Assembly: GCA_963844695.1 (NCBI GenBank)
Contig: CAWJPL010000016.1
Coordinates: forward strand, 186,001-250,000
From: RYN-230 sp963844695
GTDB lineage: Bacteria > Actinomycetota > Actinomycetes > Streptosporangiales > Streptosporangiaceae
DNA: 64,000 nt
Direction: 5' to 3'
The notes beneath the pieces were generated by a model. That model did not search any database, had not been told where the DNA came from, and saw only the letters and a list, made by a program, of their open reading frames with translations. Positions within the stretch are counted from its first letter, which is position 1; every line of letters begins with the position of its first letter. Both the position numbers and the translations under genes were made by a program. Positions 1-8,830 of the stretch are shown piece by piece.

Positions 1-217
1 TCGGCGCCGTCATCGACGCGGTCGGGAGGCAGTTTCACGATGGGCTACACCGCTGTCGTGGCCACCGCAGCGCGCACCTGACCCGCCGGGTCCGGCCGGT
101 GACCCGCCATGATCACGGTCAATAAGGGGTGCTGCGAGTCAGCGAAATTGACCGTGATTACGCGCGGGGCGCTCACACGTTCAAGACGGCGCGGCGCGAG
201 GCGGGCAGGCTGGGGAG
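1..217. other. Window edge with a long stem-loop
   Basis: No complete gene is visible before 218. Short open tails end at a TGA at 79-81 (frame 1) and a TAA at 123-125 (frame 3). Either could be the end of a gene that begins outside the window, and I recognise neither. A strong inverted repeat has 12-bp perfect arms at 112-123 (ATCACGGTCAAT) and 147-158, with a smaller GCTG/CAGC stem inside its 23-nt loop. It could be a terminator for the upstream gene or a dispersed palindromic element. No second copy was noticed in this window. Confidence 0.5.
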
Positions 218-628
218 ATGCGTTTCGATACCAAGATTGCCATCGCGGTCCGCGGGGACCTGGCGAACTGGCAGCAGCTGAACGTGACCGCGTTCCTGGC
301 CAGCGGCGTGGCCGCCGTCTGCGACGAGACTATCGGGAAGCCTTACGAAGACGGGTCTGGCCACCGTTACCTGGAGATGTTCCGCCAGCCAGTGCTGGTC
401 TACGTGGCGGACGGGCCGGGCCTCGGCGCGGTCCGCGAGCGCGCGGCCGCCCGGGAGATGCCCATCGCGATCTACACCGAAGACATGTTCGCCACCGGGC
501 ACGACGAGGCCAACCGGGCCGTGGTCCAGGCGGTGCCCGCCGACGGCCTGCGCCTGGCCGGGATCGCCGTGTACGGGCCGCGCAACGCGGTGGACAAGGT
601 GGTCAAGGGCCTGGCGCTGCACCCCTGA
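218..628 (+). CDS. DUF2000 family protein
   Basis: The 136-residue product matches the DUF2000 family: an N-terminal strand with a D-x-K-I-A-I-A-V motif, a central segment with the conserved GHRY-type loop, and a C-terminal segment ending in a putative helix. The family has a peptidyl-tRNA-hydrolase-II-like fold but no established function. The ATG at 218 is preceded by GGGGAGAT, a usable ribosome binding site. The gene converges on the hydrolase gene downstream and overlaps its end by 26 bp. It is probably a small soluble cytoplasmic protein. Family assignment is fairly sure; function is unknown. Confidence 0.75.
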   Translation: MRFDTKIAIAVRGDLANWQQLNVTAFLASGVAAVCDETIGKPYEDGSGHRYLEMFRQPVLVYVADGPGLGAVRERAAAREMPIAIYTEDMFATGHDEANRAVVQAVPADGLRLAGIAVYGPRNAVDKVVKGLALHP

Positions 629-1539
629 TCGCCGGCGGGCGGCCCGCCAGGTCGAGCAGGTCATCCAGCACGGTGCCGAACGAGCGCGCGGCGAGGGTCA
701 GATGACCTTCGCCGGGGGCCAGGTGGGCCCGTGCTCCCGGGACGTGCCTGGCCAGCCAGGCGCCGTGGCTGAACGGGACCATCCGGTCCTCTTCTCCCTG
801 CCAGATGGCGACCGGGACGCCGCCGGCCTGCTCCAGCGGGAAGCCCCAGCCGCTGACGAACGCGATGTCGTCGTCCCGCCAGCCGGCCACGCCCGCCCGC
901 AGGGCGAGCCGGAACGACTCGGCCAGGTACTCCGCGAACTCCGCGGTGACCACGGCCCGGTCCGCGGCGGAGATCAGGCCGCCCATCTCCTGCGCCACCT
1001 GACGCCCGGTGACCTGGCCGAGACCGGCCGCGGCCTCCTCCAGGAACGTGGTGAGCGCGGCCTCCCCCTGCCCGGCCGCGGCGAACTCGGCGACGTTCTC
1101 CGGTCCCATCCCGGCCGTCCAGTCCAGGCCCCCGGCGTCGAGCGGGGCCACGCCGGCCAGCGAGGCGGCGGCCAGGCACCGGCCGGGCAGCAGCGCCGCG
1201 CACGCCAGTGCGTGCGGGCCGCCGCCGGACCAGCCGACGGTCACGAACTGCCGGGCGCCGAGCCCGTCCAGCACCGTCGCGGCGTCCGCCGCCGCGTCCG
1301 CGACGCGGCGGCCGGGCCGCGCGGTCGAGCCGCCGTAGCCGGGCCGGGCGTACATCACGGTGCGCAGCCCCCGCTCCGCGGCGGCCAGCGGCCATGTCCG
1401 GGGACGCGACCAGCCCGCCAGGGGTCCCGTTGTGGAAGAGCAGCACCAGGCCATCCTCCGGGCCGGTGCTCAGCACCTCGAGCTCCCGGCCGTCCGCGGT
1501 AGCCAGGACCCGGGTGACGTGCGGCGGTTCGTTGGTCAT
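603..1539 (-). CDS. Alpha/beta hydrolase (reading frame interrupted)
   Basis: Two overlapping minus-strand frames together make one alpha/beta hydrolase. The N-terminus (MTNEPPHVTRVLATADG..., LLFHNGTPGG oxyanion loop) lies in one frame from the ATG at 1539. The remainder (MYARPGYGGS, nucleophile elbow GWSGGGPHA, a late aspartate in WQGEEDRMVP and the histidine in GEGHLT) lies in another frame. The change falls near 1380-1395. The complete catalytic triad survives in the composite, so a one- or two-base sequence error is more likely than a dead gene. Substrate unknown. A longer GTG start at 1557 is possible. Confidence 0.75.
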
Positions 1540-1561
1540 GCTGGTCACCTTAGTCACGGCG

Positions 1562-4237
1562 TCAGGGCAGGCGACTCAGGTCCACCGTCTGCACCTGGGC
1601 CGACTTGGAGTTGGTGACCAGCAGCGTGGTGCTGTGCGAGACGACCGCGAACTGCCGGGGTTGCAGGCCCGACCGGAGGTAGCCGACCAGGGCCGGTTTG
1701 CCGGCCAGAGCCTTGGCCGTGTCGACCACGGCCAGGTTGGCCTGGGCCCCCGGCCCCCCGTCGCGGTTGGAGTCGGCGACCACGATCCGGCTTCCGTTGC
1801 TGATGACCGCCAGCCCGAGCGGTGACTGGCCGACGGCGACGCGGGCGATCAGGGCATGCGCCGGATCGCTGACCAGCTTGGCGGCCGAGAAGCCCAGCAG
1901 CGCGTTGGAGCCGACCGCGGTGACCCACAACTGCTGGCCGTCGGGGGAGAACGCCACGCGGTTGGTCTGGCAGCCAGCCGGGATTGACTTCATCACCACC
2001 GCGGGGCCCGGTTGCTTCTCGGCCTGGGGCACGTCGATCACGTTCAGCACGCCGGCCCCGGAGGTGGTGGCATGGTCCTGGCCACTGGCCACGTAGGCGC
2101 GCTTCCCATCGGGGGCCATCGCGATCCCGATGGGCTGGGGACCCACCGGGATGGTCCCGGCCACCACTCCCGGGGACTGGAAGCCGGACTTGAGTGCGCG
2201 CTTCAGGTTGAACACGCCCACGTGGGCGCTGTCCTGGTAGGTGACGAACGCAAACTTCCCGTCGGGGGTGACCGCGACGTCTTCCGCGTGCTTCTGGCCC
2301 GGGATGCCCAGCGACCCGACCGACCCGGCCGCCGCGACCTGCTCCAGGGAGCTGACCCGGAAGACGGTGATCCCGGTACCCCCGGTGACCAGCAGGTAGC
2401 GTCCGTCCGGGGTCAGCGCCTCACCCTGCGCGTGCTGGAGCGGGCTGCTCCACATCACCGACGGAACCGGCTTGGACGTGTTCATCACGGCGAGGCCGGT
2501 GCCAGCGCCGGACACGAACGCGAACCCAGGGACGGTGACGACATCGAACGGGTTGCCGCCGGTCTGGACCAGGTGGCTCCCGACGTGCTTCAGCTGCGTC
2601 CCCTTCGCGGTCGCAGTCGTGCATCCGGGCGGCTTCAGCGTTTCGGCCTGGGCCGACCCGGTGGTCTTGGCCCCGGTCGAGAAGGAGTTCCGCGCGAAGT
2701 ACCCCACCGCGGCCAGGACCACGACGACGGCCAGCGCCACGGCGGCCCAGAGCCCGCGGCGCCGCCGCGGCGGTTCGGGCCGGCTGGCTGCGGGCTGGCG
2801 GCTGAAGGCCGGCGGCCGGCCGGGCGGCCCGGGGCTATAGCCACCCGGGCCGACCGCGGGAACATCCCGCGTGGCGTCGGGTGGCAGCGGGGGCGGCGCC
2901 GTGGGCGGTCCGGCCTCCGGGGACCTGGATCTGTACCATTCGGCCTCCGGGAACCCGGGCGACGCAGACTCGGCTTCGGGGGCAGAACGGGCCGGCCCGG
3001 ACAGCTCGGTGGCCGGGCCGGATTCCCCCTTCGCGGGCCCGGACAGCTCGGTGGCCGGGCCGGACTTCCCGCGGCCGGACCCAGGGTCGGCTGGGACCGG
3101 GCCCGGGTCCCCGGCCGCAGGGCCAGAATCCGCGGCGGCGGTGGCACCAGCCGGGACAGGACCGGGCTGGACGGCCCCCTGCTGGCCGCCCCCTTGCTGG
3201 CCGGTCTCCTGCTGGCCGGTCCGGGAGCCGGGCTCGGACGGCGATCCGGGACTCGTGGCCCCGGGCCCGTCCGGATCGGCTGGCACCACGGGCACGACCT
3301 GGGTGCTCTCCCGCAGCGGGACATCCGGAAAGTCGGCCGCGGGCTCCGGCACCAGTCCTGGTCCGGATTCGAGCCCGCAGGCCCGGCGCAGCGCGGCGGC
3401 GAACTCCGGGCAGGTGCCGTACCGGTCCGCGGGGACCTTGGCCAGCGCCTTGGCCATCACCTCGTCCACGGCCGCGGGCAGGTCGGGGCGGCTGCTGGTC
3501 AGCGCGGGCGGTGGGGCGGAGATCTGGGCCCACATGACCGCGACCGACTCGTCCCTGACGAAGGGCGGGTGGCCGGTGAGCATGGTGAACGCGGAGCAGG
3601 CTAGCGCGTACTCGTCCGCGCGCCCGGTCACCGCCCGGGCCTCGATCTGCTCGGGCGCGACGTAGTCCAGCGTGCCGAGGAACTGGCCGGTTGAGGTCAG
3701 CGCGCTGACCGACAGGGCCCGCTTGCTCAGGCCGAAGTCAGACAGGTAGGTGTGCCCGGGGTAGTCTCCCCCGCCCGCCATGTCGAGCAGCATGTTGCCC
3801 GGCTTGACGTCCCGGTGCACCAGGCCGTGCGAATGAGCCGCCTCCAGGCCGGCCGCGACCTGGGTGATGATGTGGCAGGCCCGGGCGGCCGAAAGCGGCC
3901 CCTCGGCGGCCACGAGTTCCTGCACGTTCGGTCCGTGCACGAAGCGCATCGCGATGAACAGCACCCCGTTGGCCTCGCCCGCCTCGAAGATCGGGATGAT
4001 GTTGGGGTGGTCCACGGCGGCTGCGGTGCGCGATTCGCGGATGAACCGCTGCCGGAAAGCCTCGTCCCGGGCCAGCTCGGGCGACAGCACCTTGATCGCG
4101 ACCGGGCGCTCCAGCCGGATGTCGTAGGCGCGGTAGACCACGGCCATGCCGCCCCGGCCGATCTGCTCGTCGAGCCGGTACCCGGCCAGGCGGGACCCGA
4201 CGCCGAAGCCCCCGAACTCCGGGGTCTCGTCAGACAC
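1562..4237 (-). CDS. Membrane Ser/Thr protein kinase with extracytoplasmic YVTN-type beta-propeller
   Basis: The roughly 890-residue protein begins with a PknB-like kinase domain (about residues 20-285): glycine loop GRGGMAVVY, ATP-binding lysine near 49, catalytic loop HRDVKPGN near 141-148 and DFG near 167. A long Pro/Gly/Ser/Ala linker follows, including a duplicated ELSGPA element. A basic stop (RRRRG) and a single membrane helix near residue 530 come next, then some 330 residues of beta-propeller repeats (VTPDGKFAFVTYQD, MAPDGKRAYVAS, FSPDGQQLWVTAVG). The likely role is sensing outside the cell and phosphorylating inside it. The GTG at 4237 is chosen because AGGGGGG lies about 6 nt upstream; a GTG at 4255 is an alternative. 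The possible partner with FHA domains lies at 16233-18581. This pairing is inference. Confidence 0.9.
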   Translation of the reverse strand: MSDETPEFGGFGVGSRLAGYRLDEQIGRGGMAVVYRAYDIRLERPVAIKVLSPELARDEAFRQRFIRESRTAAAVDHPNIIPIFEAGEANGVLFIAMRFVHGPNVQELVAAEGPLSAARACHIITQVAAGLEAAHSHGLVHRDVKPGNMLLDMAGGGDYPGHTYLSDFGLSKRALSVSALTSTGQFLGTLDYVAPEQIEARAVTGRADEYALACSAFTMLTGHPPFVRDESVAVMWAQISAPPPALTSSRPDLPAAVDEVMAKALAKVPADRYGTCPEFAAALRRACGLESGPGLVPEPAADFPDVPLRESTQVVPVVPADPDGPGATSPGSPSEPGSRTGQQETGQQGGGQQGAVQPGPVPAGATAAADSGPAAGDPGPVPADPGSGRGKSGPATELSGPAKGESGPATELSGPARSAPEAESASPGFPEAEWYRSRSPEAGPPTAPPPLPPDATRDVPAVGPGGYSPGPPGRPPAFSRQPAASRPEPPRRRRGLWAAVALAVVVVLAAVGYFARNSFSTGAKTTGSAQAETLKPPGCTTATAKGTQLKHVGSHLVQTGGNPFDVVTVPGFAFVSGAGTGLAVMNTSKPVPSVMWSSPLQHAQGEALTPDGRYLLVTGGTGITVFRVSSLEQVAAAGSVGSLGIPGQKHAEDVAVTPDGKFAFVTYQDSAHVGVFNLKRALKSGFQSPGVVAGTIPVGPQPIGIAMAPDGKRAYVASGQDHATTSGAGVLNVIDVPQAEKQPGPAVVMKSIPAGCQTNRVAFSPDGQQLWVTAVGSNALLGFSAAKLVSDPAHALIARVAVGQSPLGLAVISNGSRIVVADSNRDGGPGAQANLAVVDTAKALAGKPALVGYLRSGLQPRQFAVVSHSTTLLVTNSKSAQVQTVDLSRLP
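2994..3064. repeat. 29-bp direct repeat in kinase linker
   Basis: Two identical 29-bp copies at 2994-3022 and 3036-3064 start 42 bp apart. They encode the duplicated ELSGPA-type linker segments of the kinase. The repeat preserves reading frame and lies in the low-complexity juxtamembrane linker, so slippage there would change linker length without harming the kinase or the propeller. Confidence 0.75.
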
Positions 4238-4728
4238 CGCGGCCCCCCTGCCCACCTGCGCGGAAGTCAGTAGTACTCAGAAATTTCACTGGACCCACTG
4301 GTTACCTGGGGTACTTTACTGTCCCTTGGTCCATAGTTCCCGCTCATCCCCCGAGCCGAACGGCTACTGGGCCTTCGATAGGCATTCGTTGCCTGACGGC
4401 CACGGGCCCCAGGACCGCCGCCCGCGCGCAGCGGGTGCCGTGGGATCCGTGCTTCCACCAGCCGGGCCGGGCGTGCGGTCACGGCTGCTGTCCGGGACGC
4501 CGTGATCCTGGCCGCAGGCCTGGCTGCCGAACACGCCGGGCATTAAGCGAGGCAGCCGCCCGGGAACAATCGTTATTTAATAGTAATGCCTATCCAAGCA
4601 ACGCTTTCGGCGGTATGTCGTCACGGAAAACCGGTCGTTCCCTTTCCTGCCCGTCGGCAGTACCGTTTCCGGTGAATTGACTGAGCGTCCCGGCCAGAAA
4701 CGGGACGGGGGAAACCGTGGAGGTGCTC
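4238..4728. other. Divergent intergenic region, kinase / lysyl oxidase
   Basis: About 490 bp without a convincing gene lie between two divergently read genes. An A+T-richer patch at 4568-4590 (TTATTTAATAGTAAT) is the best promoter candidate for the lysyl-oxidase gene. A small hairpin (CGTCCCG at 4686-4692 with CGGGACG at 4701-4707) sits just before its ribosome binding site. No clear -35/-10 pair is seen for the kinase. Confidence 0.45.
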
Positions 4729-6217
4729 ATGAAACGGACTGGCTGGCAAGCGCGCTGGGCTGCGATAGCGGCGGCGAGCTTAGCGGCAGCTGCAGTATGC
4801 GCGCCGGTGGCCGCGGCCGGCGCCACCCCGGCCCCCGGGCCGAGAATAAAGATGGTCGCGGCGCAGAACAACATCACCGTGCCCAGGTACGGACGTCAGG
4901 TGTACCTGGATCCCGGCATCTGGGTGGCGTCGCTCGGGTCGGCGTTCCAGCTTGACCTGCAGCGGCCGGACTACTCGACGCCGATGACCGTCACGCAGGT
5001 CGTCGGCCTGCCCGGCGGCGGCACCCAGCAGATCCCCTGGCCGGCCAGCGTCGTCGGGACGGTACCGAGCGCCCTCAAGGACTTCGTCCGCATGACGGTC
5101 AGCAACTCCGCCGGCAAGGTGGTGGCATCGAGCCGGATGAATTTCTGCCCGAACACCTACGACCCGGAACGGGCCACCCCCAGCAGCCCCGCCACCTCGC
5201 CGTACCCGCAGGAATGCGTCGGCGATCCGTTCCCGAAGTCGCTGGTGTGGGGCATCGCGCGCGGCTGGGCCGTCGACCCGGCCGAGCAGACCTTCCGGCC
5301 TATGAAGCTCGCTCTCGGGCGTTACACGGTGACCGAGACCATCATGCCCACCTACGCGAAGCTGCTGAACGTCCCGGCCGCCGACGCGTCGGCGAGCGTC
5401 AAGCTGAAGGTGGTGAAGGGAACGTCGTGCTGCGCCGAGCCCGTCCCGCGCCGCGAATCGCCCCCAGGTCCGGCCGCTCCGGTCCAATCCGGCCGTCCCG
5501 GATCTGGCCAGCCCGCCGTCCAGCGCGCTGCCGGACCTGGTCCCGCTCCCGTCCTGGGGCATCAGGGTGGCCCATGTCAAGAAGACCAAGACGCAGCGCG
5601 CATCCGACCAGCTCAACTTCGGCGCCACCGTGTGGGTCGGCAACGCCCCGCTGGATGTCGAGGGCTTCCGGTCCCACGGATCGCCGATCATGAAGGCGTA
5701 CCAGTACTTCTGGCAAGACGGCCACATCATCGGCCGGCTGCGCGCCGGGACCATGGGATTCGACTCGGAAAAAGGCCACAACCACTGGCACTTTGAGCAA
5801 TTCGCCCAGTACCGGCTGCTCAATTCGGATAAGTCGCTGGCCGTGCGGAGTCACAAGGTGGGCTTCTGCATCGCCCCGACCGACCCGGTCGACCTGGCGG
5901 AGCCGACAGCGGTGTGGCAGCCGTCCTTCCTCGGGTTCGGCGGCCAGTGCGGCTCGCCGACCGCCCTGTGGGTGCAGGAAATGATGCCGGTCGGCTGGGG
6001 CGACACCTATTTCCAGTCAGTCGCCGGGCAGTCGTTCAACCTCACCGGCCTGCCGAACGGCACCTACTACATCGAGGTGATCGCCAACCCGGAGCGGGTC
6101 CTGCACGAGACGGACACCAGCAACGACGTCTCGCTCCGGAAGGTCATCCTGGGCGGCAAGCCTGGCCACCGGACGGTACGGGTGCCCGCCTACGACGGCA
6201 TCGACCCGGAGGGCTGA
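4729..6217 (+). CDS. Secreted lysyl oxidase family protein (frame interrupted)
   Basis: The N-terminal half has a classic Sec signal (MKRTGWQARW, Ala-rich core, cleavage near AGATPAP). The C-terminal half, in another frame, holds the copper-binding signature of bacterial lysyl-oxidase-like proteins, GHNHWHFEQFAQYRLL. It is followed by SHKVGFCIAP, WGDTYFQS and a TYYIEVIANP segment typical of the family. The frame changes between about 5430 and 5460, after a ...VKGTSCCAEP segment, so one extra base or two missing bases would explain it. Family members oxidise lysine side chains or act as copper-binding cell-surface proteins; the substrate here is unknown. The ATG at 4729 follows GTGGAGG. Outside the interruption both halves look well conserved. 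Confidence 0.82.
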
Positions 6218-6274
6218 CCTGCAGTAACGGGGATCACGATCCCTGGTGTGCCGGACGGTCCGGGCCGGCTCAGG

Positions 6275-7093
6275 TCACCCCTGGGCCGGCCCGGGCCTGG
6301 CCAGTTCCGCGGTGAGCGCGGGCCAGACGTCCGGGTCGTGCCCGGGCACCAGACGGTAGCCACGCTCGGCACCGATCCGCTTGAGCTTGCGGATCTGGGC
6401 CACGCTCTGTTCTGGCGAGGCCCCGATCCGGCCGCCGACCGCGACCTCGCGCTCGATGTTCTCGGTCAGGTCGGCCGCGTCGAAGGCGAACACGAAGCCG
6501 CCGCCGCCGGCCGACGGGTCCAGGTCGACCACGAAGCTCTGGTGGCCGGGGGTGTGCCCGGCGGTCAGCACCGCGGTCACGCCCGGCGCGATCTCGGCGT
6601 CACCGTCCGCGGCCCGCCAGTCGATCCGCGGGTCGTCAAAGTCCACCCGGAAGATGCCGTTCTCCTCGGGCCCGGGCGGGGCGGACATCCCGTAGTCGAG
6701 CTCAGCCTGCTGGATGTGCACCGGCAGCCGCCCGGCGAAGTGCTTGAGGCCGCCGGCGTGGTCGTAGTGCAGGTGGCTGACGGCGACCGCGTGGATGTCG
6801 GCCAGGTCCACGCCCACCGCGTCGAGCGCCTCGGCCAGTGGCTCGCCCGGGCCGGGCAGCACCGGCTGGACCAGCGGGTCCCCGTGGAACCGGGCGCGCA
6901 GCGCCGGGTCGGTGATCAGCGCGGTGTTGAAGCCGGTGTCCAGCAGCAGCCAGCCTCCGTCGCACAGCAGCAGCAGCCCGGGCACCGGCTCGCGCAGCAT
7001 CTGGTCGTCGGGCGCGCCCTCTACGGACACGGACTTGGGCAGGTCCTCCCAGCCGAGGGTGAGTGGGATGACGCGGCGTACACCGGCGCTCAT
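6275..7093 (-). CDS. MBL-fold hydrolase, N-acyl-homoserine-lactonase-like
   Basis: The 272-residue protein has the metallo-beta-lactamase metal site SHLHYDHAGG near residue 105, a later GHTPGHQS with a metal histidine, an Asp in the FAFDAADL segment and a final histidine in LVPGHDP. The arrangement (LLDTGFN, HLHYDHAGG, AGHTPGH) resembles the AttM/AiiA quorum-quenching branch, but many non-lactonase MBL enzymes share it. The start at the ATG at 7093 is supported by GGAGG six bases upstream. The gene is monocistronic and converges with the lysyl-oxidase gene 57 bp away. Lactone hydrolysis is inference. Confidence 0.8.
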   Translation of the reverse strand: MSAGVRRVIPLTLGWEDLPKSVSVEGAPDDQMLREPVPGLLLLCDGGWLLLDTGFNTALITDPALRARFHGDPLVQPVLPGPGEPLAEALDAVGVDLADIHAVAVSHLHYDHAGGLKHFAGRLPVHIQQAELDYGMSAPPGPEENGIFRVDFDDPRIDWRAADGDAEIAPGVTAVLTAGHTPGHQSFVVDLDPSAGGGGFVFAFDAADLTENIEREVAVGGRIGASPEQSVAQIRKLKRIGAERGYRLVPGHDPDVWPALTAELARPGPAQG

Positions 7094-7170
7094 GCCTTTC
7101 CTCCTTCGCTCCGGTCCGGACCTGCCCCTACCGTACGGGCCGGGCCGGCCCGCGCGCCGGGAATGGATCA

Positions 7171-7198
7171 GCCCCGGCAACGCCAGCGTTGCCGGGGC
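7171..7198 (-). terminator. Terminator hairpin after G1 peptidase
   Basis: A perfect 12-bp stem (GCCCCGGCAACG with its complement) closes a four-base CCAG loop 17 bp after the stop codon of the G1 peptidase gene. There is no U-run, as is common in high-GC actinobacteria. Confidence 0.75.
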
Positions 7199-7214
7199 CG
7201 TTCCGGTCAGGCGG

Positions 7215-8021
7215 TCAGTTGCTTCTCAGCCAGGTGACCTTGAAGCTGTTTCCCCCGCTGAGCGAGGAGACCGAGTCCTCATCCCGGCCGGAGTTGTCCG
7301 CCATGATGATCTGCGTCGGGCTGAAGTTCCCGATCGCCGAGCCGTTCACCGAGGCGCTGGTGAAGGTGACCGGGCTGAAGTGGGCCAGGGGCAGGATGCC
7401 GCCGCTGGCCGTGCAGCACGGTGCTTCCGCGATCACCTCGGCGGAGGAGTTCGCCGCACCCGAGAGCGACTTGGTGACGGTGTGGCTCCAGCCCCGGGTG
7501 GTGTCACTCAGCTTCAGCGTGTAGCTGCTGCCGCTGGTGTGGGTGACCGAGCCGGTGAAGTGGTCGCCGGGCCGGACCGTGTTACTGAAGTTGACCGGGT
7601 AGGCCGGGTACATCTCGTACCACGAGTAGTACTCCGGGGTACTGCCGGAGCAGTCCACCTCGCTGCCGGTCTGCTCGACGGTGCTGCTGTTGTAGCCGTC
7701 GAGGCCGACCCAGAAGCTCGAGTACTTGGCCGAGCCGCTGCAGGTGCCGGTCGGCTCGGTCCAGCTGGCGGACACACTGGTGTAGGTGCCGCTGGCCGCG
7801 GCGTAACCGGACCAGTTCGTGCTCGTGGTCGCGTTCGCATGGCCGCCGCGCGCGATCAGGGGTCTGGTGCCGTGGCCACCTGGGCGGATGAGATGCACAG
7901 CGGGCCTGATCAGGTGGGTAGCGTGCTGTGCGGCGGGTGCTGCGGAGGCCGTTCCGGCCGCCGCCACCGACCCGAGCACGATGCCCAGGCCGGCGAGGGG
8001 GATGCACCATCTCCGTAACAT
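7215..8021 (-). CDS. Secreted G1 family (glutamic/eqolisin-type) endopeptidase
   Basis: The 268-residue preprotein has an N-terminal signal (MLRRWC...VAAAGTASAAPAA) and then a propeptide-like stretch with repeated HLIRP motifs. The mature domain begins at STNWSGYAA. Family marks are the W-V-G-L-D-G-Y-N strand, the catalytic glutamine in VEQTGSEVDC, YYSWYEMYP and the catalytic glutamate in SAEVIAEAP. G1 peptidases are acid-active glutamic endopeptidases best known from fungi; bacterial members exist but are little studied. The ATG at 8021 is preceded by AGGAGG. The gene is followed by a strong hairpin and appears to be a single-gene unit. Confidence 0.88.
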   Translation of the reverse strand: MLRRWCIPLAGLGIVLGSVAAAGTASAAPAAQHATHLIRPAVHLIRPGGHGTRPLIARGGHANATTSTNWSGYAAASGTYTSVSASWTEPTGTCSGSAKYSSFWVGLDGYNSSTVEQTGSEVDCSGSTPEYYSWYEMYPAYPVNFSNTVRPGDHFTGSVTHTSGSSYTLKLSDTTRGWSHTVTKSLSGAANSSAEVIAEAPCCTASGGILPLAHFSPVTFTSASVNGSAIGNFSPTQIIMADNSGRDEDSVSSLSGGNSFKVTWLRSN

Positions 8022-8167
8022 GTAGCTCCTCCTGGGGGAGAGGGGCAGGGATGCTGGGCGGCAGGTCGTTACCGGGACTCAGCACCTCCGCTGGGGTTGC
8101 CGTGACGGTACGATGCGCGGCAGTAAACAAGAAACCATTGAATGGTAAAGCTCTAGTAATTAAAACG
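8022..8167 (-). promoter_or_regulatory. Upstream region of G1 peptidase with small palindrome
   Basis: This A+T-richer stretch contains a 13-bp perfect palindrome at 8134-8146 (ACCATT, G, AATGGT), about 113 bp upstream of the peptidase start. It may be an operator for the peptidase gene. No regulator is adjacent, so this is only a candidate. Confidence 0.3.
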
Positions 8168-8830
8168 TCATCCAGTGGCCAAGCCAGGGCGCCCCACTGA
8201 GCCGGAGCGCAGGTCGGCGAGGTCAACGACCCGGTCGCAGCGCTGCGCGACTTCCGGGTCGTGAGTGGCCAGGACCAGCGAACTCCCCGCCTCCGCAAGA
8301 CCCAGCATCCGGCTGAGGACCAGCTCCCGTGAGACGCTGTCCTGCTCGGCGGTGGGCTCGTCCGCGATCAGCACGGCGGGCTCCGTGGCCAGGGCCCGGG
8401 CGACCGCGACCCGCTGCTGCTGCCCGCCGGACAGCTCGTCGGCCAGCTGCCCGGCGTGCTCGGCCAGGCCCAGCGAAGCCAGCGCCTCCTGGGCCGCCGC
8501 CGCAGCCCGGCCCGGGGCCAGCCCGGCGGCGAAGAGCGCGACCTCGATGTTCTCCGCGGCGGTGAGCAGCGACACCAGGCCGTGGCCCTGCAGCACGGTC
8601 GCCACCCCGGCCGGAACCTGCCCCGGGACGACCGGGACCTGGTCCACCAGCACCTGCCCGGCGGCCGGTGCGGCCAGGCCGGCCAGCAGCGCGAGCAGGC
8701 TGGTCTTACCCGAGCCGGACGGCCCGACCACCGCCACCCGCTCGCCGGGACCGACGGTGAAGTCGAAGTCGTCGAGGATCACGCGGCCGCCGATCACGTA
8801 GCGGAGGCCCCGGGCCTCCAGCACGCTCAC
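8168..8830 (-). CDS. ABC transporter ATPase (MacB/LolD-like)
   Basis: The 220-residue ATPase has Walker A GPSGSGKTS near residue 36, signature LSGGQQQRVAVARAL near 134, Walker B VLIADEPT near 156 and the H-loop ATHDPE. Size and sequence match the LolD/MacB group that powers FtsX-type permeases. Its GTG start overlaps the stop of the preceding ATPase by 4 bp (GTGA), so it is translated as the third gene of the operon that starts at 12845. It probably partners the large FtsX protein. The substrate is unknown; lipoprotein, lipid or antimicrobial peptide handling is typical for the group. Confidence 0.88.
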   Translation of the reverse strand: MSVLEARGLRYVIGGRVILDDFDFTVGPGERVAVVGPSGSGKTSLLALLAGLAAPAAGQVLVDQVPVVPGQVPAGVATVLQGHGLVSLLTAAENIEVALFAAGLAPGRAAAAAQEALASLGLAEHAGQLADELSGGQQQRVAVARALATEPAVLIADEPTAEQDSVSRELVLSRMLGLAEAGSSLVLATHDPEVAQRCDRVVDLADLRSGSVGRPGLATG

